Shown here in pieces: positions 61,198 to 64,000 of a stretch of DNA of 64,000 bases. Position 1 is the first letter of the stretch, and each line of letters begins with the position of its first letter. A program made the position numbers and the translations under genes. Source of the DNA: Sphingomonas sp. 3P27F8 (GTDB lineage: Bacteria; Pseudomonadota; Alphaproteobacteria; Sphingomonadales; Sphingomonadaceae). The notes below the pieces were generated by a model. It saw only the letters and a list, made by a program, of their open reading frames with translations, was not told the origin of the DNA and did not search any database. The stretch is taken from contig NZ_SCNL01000012.1 of NCBI RefSeq assembly GCF_005502745.1, positions 1-64,000 of the forward strand, given 5' to 3'.

Positions 61198-62052
61198 ATG
61201 ACCTCCAAGTTCGTCGATATCCATCCACACGTCGTCTCGACCGATTTCGAGAAATATCCGCTCGCGCCACTGTTCGGAAAGCAGTCGGGCTGGTCGAAGG
61301 ATCGCCCGCTGTCGATCGAGCAGTTCATCGCGGCGATGGACGAAGCGGGGGTCGACAAGGCGGCGATCGTCCAGGCCTCGACCTGCTATGGTTATGACAT
61401 GTCATATGTGTGCGATGCCGCCGCGCAACATCCGGGGCGCTTCACCGTGGTGGGATCGGTCGACTTCCTGTCCCCCGACGCGCCGGAGAAAATCCGCTAC
61501 TGGATGACGCGCGGCCTTACCGGGCTGCGCCTGTTTACGGGCGGATCGACCGCGGCCTTCGACCCGAGCTGGATCGACGACGAGCGATCCTACCCGGCAT
61601 GGGAACTGGCGGCAGAGCTCGGCGTGTCGGTTTGCCTGCAGACCGACGCGAGCGGTCTGGCGCAAGTCGCCGGGCTGGCGAAGCGATTCCCTACGGCAAA
61701 GATTCTGATCGACCATTTCGGCCGCCCCGACCTCAGCGACGGCCCGCCGTATGAAAAGGCGGCGGCGCATTTCGCGCTCGCGCCATACGAGAACATCTAT
61801 TTCAAGCTGACCCCGCGCACCTTCATCGACGACCTGAAGGGCGCAGCCAGCGCCGAAACGCTGTTCCCGCGCCTCGTCGCCGAATTCGGCGCGCAGCGGC
61901 TGGCATGGGGATCGAACTTCCCGGCCTCGACCGGCTCGCTCGGCGACAATCTGGATCGCGCTAAGCAGTGCCTGAGCGTGCTGTCGGCGGAGGATCAGGA
62001 CTGGATCTTCGCGAAGACCGCGCAATCGCTATACCCCGCGCTCAAGGACTGA
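61198..62052 (+). CDS. LigI-like amidohydrolase (COG3618 lactonase type)
   Basis: 284 residues of the amidohydrolase superfamily. H9-x-H11 (DIHPHV), VQASTCYGYD and IDHFGRPDL match 2-pyrone-4,6-dicarboxylate lactonase (LigI) and related lactonases. The late catalytic aspartate of the family (WGTDWP in LigI) is replaced by Asn here (WGSNFPAS), so either the chemistry differs or this subfamily uses another residue. It overlaps no gene; the next starts 4 nt after its stop, consistent with one operon. Confidence 0.82.
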   Translation: MTSKFVDIHPHVVSTDFEKYPLAPLFGKQSGWSKDRPLSIEQFIAAMDEAGVDKAAIVQASTCYGYDMSYVCDAAAQHPGRFTVVGSVDFLSPDAPEKIRYWMTRGLTGLRLFTGGSTAAFDPSWIDDERSYPAWELAAELGVSVCLQTDASGLAQVAGLAKRFPTAKILIDHFGRPDLSDGPPYEKAAAHFALAPYENIYFKLTPRTFIDDLKGAASAETLFPRLVAEFGAQRLAWGSNFPASTGSLGDNLDRAKQCLSVLSAEDQDWIFAKTAQSLYPALKD

Positions 62053-62056
62053 GGCG

Positions 62057-62938
62057 ATGACGCTCACGCTCGCCACCAACCTGGCCGATTATCCCAGCAC
62101 GCTGGCGCTCAAGGAAGGGCGTGTATCGTCGGACTTGGTCGCACTCGATTTTCAGGGGCCCAAGGCCGCGTCGAGCGGCTTCAAGGACATGATCCGCCGC
62201 GACAAATATCAGGTGGGCGAACTGGCGATCGTCACCTTCCTGCAGGCCAAAATCTACGACAAGCCCTATGTGATGCTGCCGTTCGCGGTGTCCGGCCGCA
62301 CGCAGCATCACTGCATCGCGTATAACCGCGATCGCGGCGTCATCGGTCCCAAGGATATCGAGGGCAAAAAGGTCGGCGTGCGGACCTATGCCCAGACCAC
62401 CGGGCTGTGGGTGCGCGGCATTCTGCAGCACGATTACGGCGTCGATCTGGACACGGTCGAATGGCTGACGGTCGCCGACGGGCATTTGCCCGAATATCAC
62501 GATCCCGCGAACTGCACGCGGCTACCCGACGGTGCGAACCTGGCGCAAATGCTGTTCGACGGCGAGATCGCCGCGGCGCTGATGGGCAATGAAATGCCCA
62601 AGGAGGATCCGCGGATCGCGACGCTGATCCCCGACGCGATGGAGGAAGGCGCGCGCTGGGCGAAGCGCGAAGGCTATATTCCGATCAATCACATGTTCGT
62701 CGTCCACAAGGACGTCGCCGCCAATCCGGATGTCGTGCGCGAGATTTTCCGCATGCTGAGCGACTCGCGCGCCGCCGCGCCCGACAGCGTGCTTGCGAAA
62801 CTGCCGCCAGTCGGCCTCGAAGCGAACCGCAAGGGCATCCAAGCGGCGATCGATCTGGCGCTCGAACAGAAGATCATTCCGCGGCGCCTGAGCGTCGACG
62901 AACTGTTCGAGGGTGTGCCCGACGACCTGCTGGCCTGA
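62057..62938 (+). CDS. 4,5-dihydroxyphthalate decarboxylase-like protein (copy 1)
   Basis: 293 residues with the periplasmic-binding-protein-like fold used by Pht5-type 4,5-dihydroxyphthalate decarboxylases. The hallmark DIEGKKVGVRTYAQTTGLWVRG (split by a turn) is present, followed by YGVDLDTVEWL. No signal peptide is seen, which argues for a cytosolic enzyme rather than a transporter component. It is homologous to the next gene. Tandem copies could form a heteromer or act on two substrates. Confidence 0.82.
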   Translation: MTLTLATNLADYPSTLALKEGRVSSDLVALDFQGPKAASSGFKDMIRRDKYQVGELAIVTFLQAKIYDKPYVMLPFAVSGRTQHHCIAYNRDRGVIGPKDIEGKKVGVRTYAQTTGLWVRGILQHDYGVDLDTVEWLTVADGHLPEYHDPANCTRLPDGANLAQMLFDGEIAAALMGNEMPKEDPRIATLIPDAMEEGARWAKREGYIPINHMFVVHKDVAANPDVVREIFRMLSDSRAAAPDSVLAKLPPVGLEANRKGIQAAIDLALEQKIIPRRLSVDELFEGVPDDLLA

Positions 62939-62965
62939 ACGAACGCGAGCTTCGAAGGAAATACC

Positions 62966-63943
62966 ATGGCCGATACGGGCGTAAAGCTGACCATTGCCGT
63001 CGCCGATTATCCGCACACCGCGGCGGTGCGAGACGGATCGATCCCGATCGAGGGGGTCGACGCCGAGATTGTCACGGTCAAGCCGCAGATCGGCGCGTTC
63101 CGGCGGATGGTGCGCAATCTGGAGTTCGACGTCTGCGAACTCGCGCCGACCACCTACATCATCGCCCGCGCTTATGGCATTCCGATCACCGCGCTGCCGA
63201 TTTTCGTGATGCGTAATTTCCATCATCGCGGGCTGCTGGTGCGACCCGATGCGGGAATCCGCACGCCGAAGGATCTGGAAGGCAAGAAGGTCGGCGTCCG
63301 CGCCTACTCGGTGACGACGGGCGTATGGACCCGGCAAATCCTGATCGATGACTATGGCGTCGATGCCTCGAATATCACCTGGGTTGTGGATGACGAGGAG
63401 CATGTCACGCAGATGCCGCTTCCCGCGAATGTGATCCACGCCCCGGCCGGCCGCTCGCTGGCGGACATGATGGCGGCGGGCGAACTTGCCGCGGGGTTTG
63501 CCGCCAATGCCGGCGTCGGTCGTTCGGGCGCGCCCACCGGCGGCGAGTGGAAGGTCGAAGAGGCCAGTTATCCAGAACTGTTCCCAGACTTTCAGGAACT
63601 CGAGGCTGACTGGTTCAAGCGCACCGGCATCTGGCCGATGCACGGAACAATCGTCGTCAAGGATTCGGTGCTCAAGGAACACCCGTGGGTCGCGCGATCG
63701 TTGTTCGAGGCGTTCTCGCAGGCCAAGGACGACTGGCTGGCGGCGCTCGATACCAGTGACCTCAGCGTGGCGACCGACAAGCGCTACAGCGCGGTCCGGT
63801 CGATTATCGGCCCCGATCCGCTGCCGTACGGTTTGGTGGCGAATCTGCCGACGATCCGCGCCCTGGAGGAAACCGCATTCAAGCAGCAACTGACCCCGCG
63901 GCGGATGTCGATCGACGAGCTGTTCGTCGATCCACAGGCTTGA
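62966..63943 (+). CDS. 4,5-dihydroxyphthalate decarboxylase-like protein (copy 2)
   Basis: 325 residues, the closer match to Pht5: LEGKKVGVRAYSVTTGVWTRQ split near the middle, LLVRPDAGIRTPKDL before it, and YGVDASNITWV after. The C-terminal third is longer than in copy 1. AAGGA 7 nt before ATG 62966. Decarboxylation of 4,5-dihydroxyphthalate gives protocatechuate, whose 4,5-cleavage pathway includes LigI and LigJ, so the gene set is coherent; the ring-cleavage dioxygenase is not in the window. Last gene seen; the final 57 bases are non-coding. Confidence 0.85.
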   Translation: MADTGVKLTIAVADYPHTAAVRDGSIPIEGVDAEIVTVKPQIGAFRRMVRNLEFDVCELAPTTYIIARAYGIPITALPIFVMRNFHHRGLLVRPDAGIRTPKDLEGKKVGVRAYSVTTGVWTRQILIDDYGVDASNITWVVDDEEHVTQMPLPANVIHAPAGRSLADMMAAGELAAGFAANAGVGRSGAPTGGEWKVEEASYPELFPDFQELEADWFKRTGIWPMHGTIVVKDSVLKEHPWVARSLFEAFSQAKDDWLAALDTSDLSVATDKRYSAVRSIIGPDPLPYGLVANLPTIRALEETAFKQQLTPRRMSIDELFVDPQA

Positions 63944-64000
63944 CCGGCCGTCGAAAAACGCGCCCGACTGGCACCGGGCCGCGGCCATAAAACAGATTTC

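Noticed and set aside
59624..61270. Minus-strand open frame of 548 codons
   Set aside because: Antisense to the TonB receptor barrel and the cupin; His/Asp/Arg-rich shadow.
62522..63988. Minus-strand open frame of 488 codons
   Set aside because: Antisense to both decarboxylase-like genes; no domain visible.

Overview
The window is GC-rich DNA from an alphaproteobacterium, most likely a sphingomonad (Sphingomonas, Sphingobium or Novosphingobium). Support: two large TonB-dependent receptors beside catabolic operons, a LigJ-type 4-oxalomesaconate hydratase, a decayed trpG whose N-terminus reads like sphingomonad TrpG, and small plasmid/island genes typical of the group. The genus is inferred, not proven.

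Region 1 (1-5.1 kb, minus strand) is an amine or amino-acid oxidation operon: ornithine-cyclodeaminase-like protein, Rid-family protein, DAO-type FAD oxidoreductase, and a trimethylamine-dehydrogenase-like flavin/[4Fe-4S] oxidoreductase that runs off the left edge.

Region 2 (5.9-22.7 kb) resembles a nicotine / 3-substituted-pyridine catabolic locus. Plus strand: aldehyde dehydrogenase, a Tat/lipobox amine oxidase of the NicA2/pseudooxynicotine-oxidase type, and a lipoprotein cytochrome c as its likely electron acceptor. Minus strand: maleate isomerase, N-formylmaleamate deformylase, 2,5-dihydroxypyridine dioxygenase, maleamate amidase, a group A flavin monooxygenase and an alpha/beta hydrolase, in one tightly packed run from 2,5-dihydroxypyridine to fumarate. 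A TetR regulator, an NmrA-like protein, an NTF2-like protein, a TonB receptor and an APC permease complete it. Similar operator-like sequences lie before the NmrA-like gene and the TonB receptor.

Region 3 (22.8-45.2 kb) is accessory. It opens with an orphan JAMM-domain gene and a trpG relic, then an XRE regulator, an AlpA-like gene and a 1002-residue tyrosine recombinase. It ends with a catalytically dead mini-resolvase translationally coupled to a large serine recombinase. Between them are mostly undescribed genes: a histidine-kinase-like ATPase, a DnaQ-type exonuclease, a primase/helicase-like ATPase, a phage T5 A1-like metallophosphoesterase, a CoiA-like zinc protein and paralogous proteins that share a C-terminal 'GRR-tail' module.

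Region 4 (45.7-55.6 kb) is a second accessory block. It holds a TerY-phosphorylation triad (vWA protein, PP2C phosphatase, kinase) coupled by a 4-nt overlap to a fourth gene with the same GRR-tail. Then come a leucine-rich-repeat protein also with the GRR-tail, a mini MobA/MobL protein, a second exonuclease of the 37.5-kb type, an N6-adenine methyltransferase with three hairpins in its leader, and a 51-residue protein.

Region 5 (55.7-64 kb) is a second aromatic-catabolism locus: aldolase and LigJ on the minus strand; TonB receptor, periplasmic cupin, LigI-like amidohydrolase and two tandem 4,5-dihydroxyphthalate-decarboxylase-like proteins on the plus strand.

The best candidate for an undescribed system is the GRR-tail family (at least six genes between 29 and 51 kb, in two recombination modules) with its shared promoters and its link to the TerY-P triad. 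No tRNA or rRNA gene, CRISPR array or intact insertion sequence was seen.
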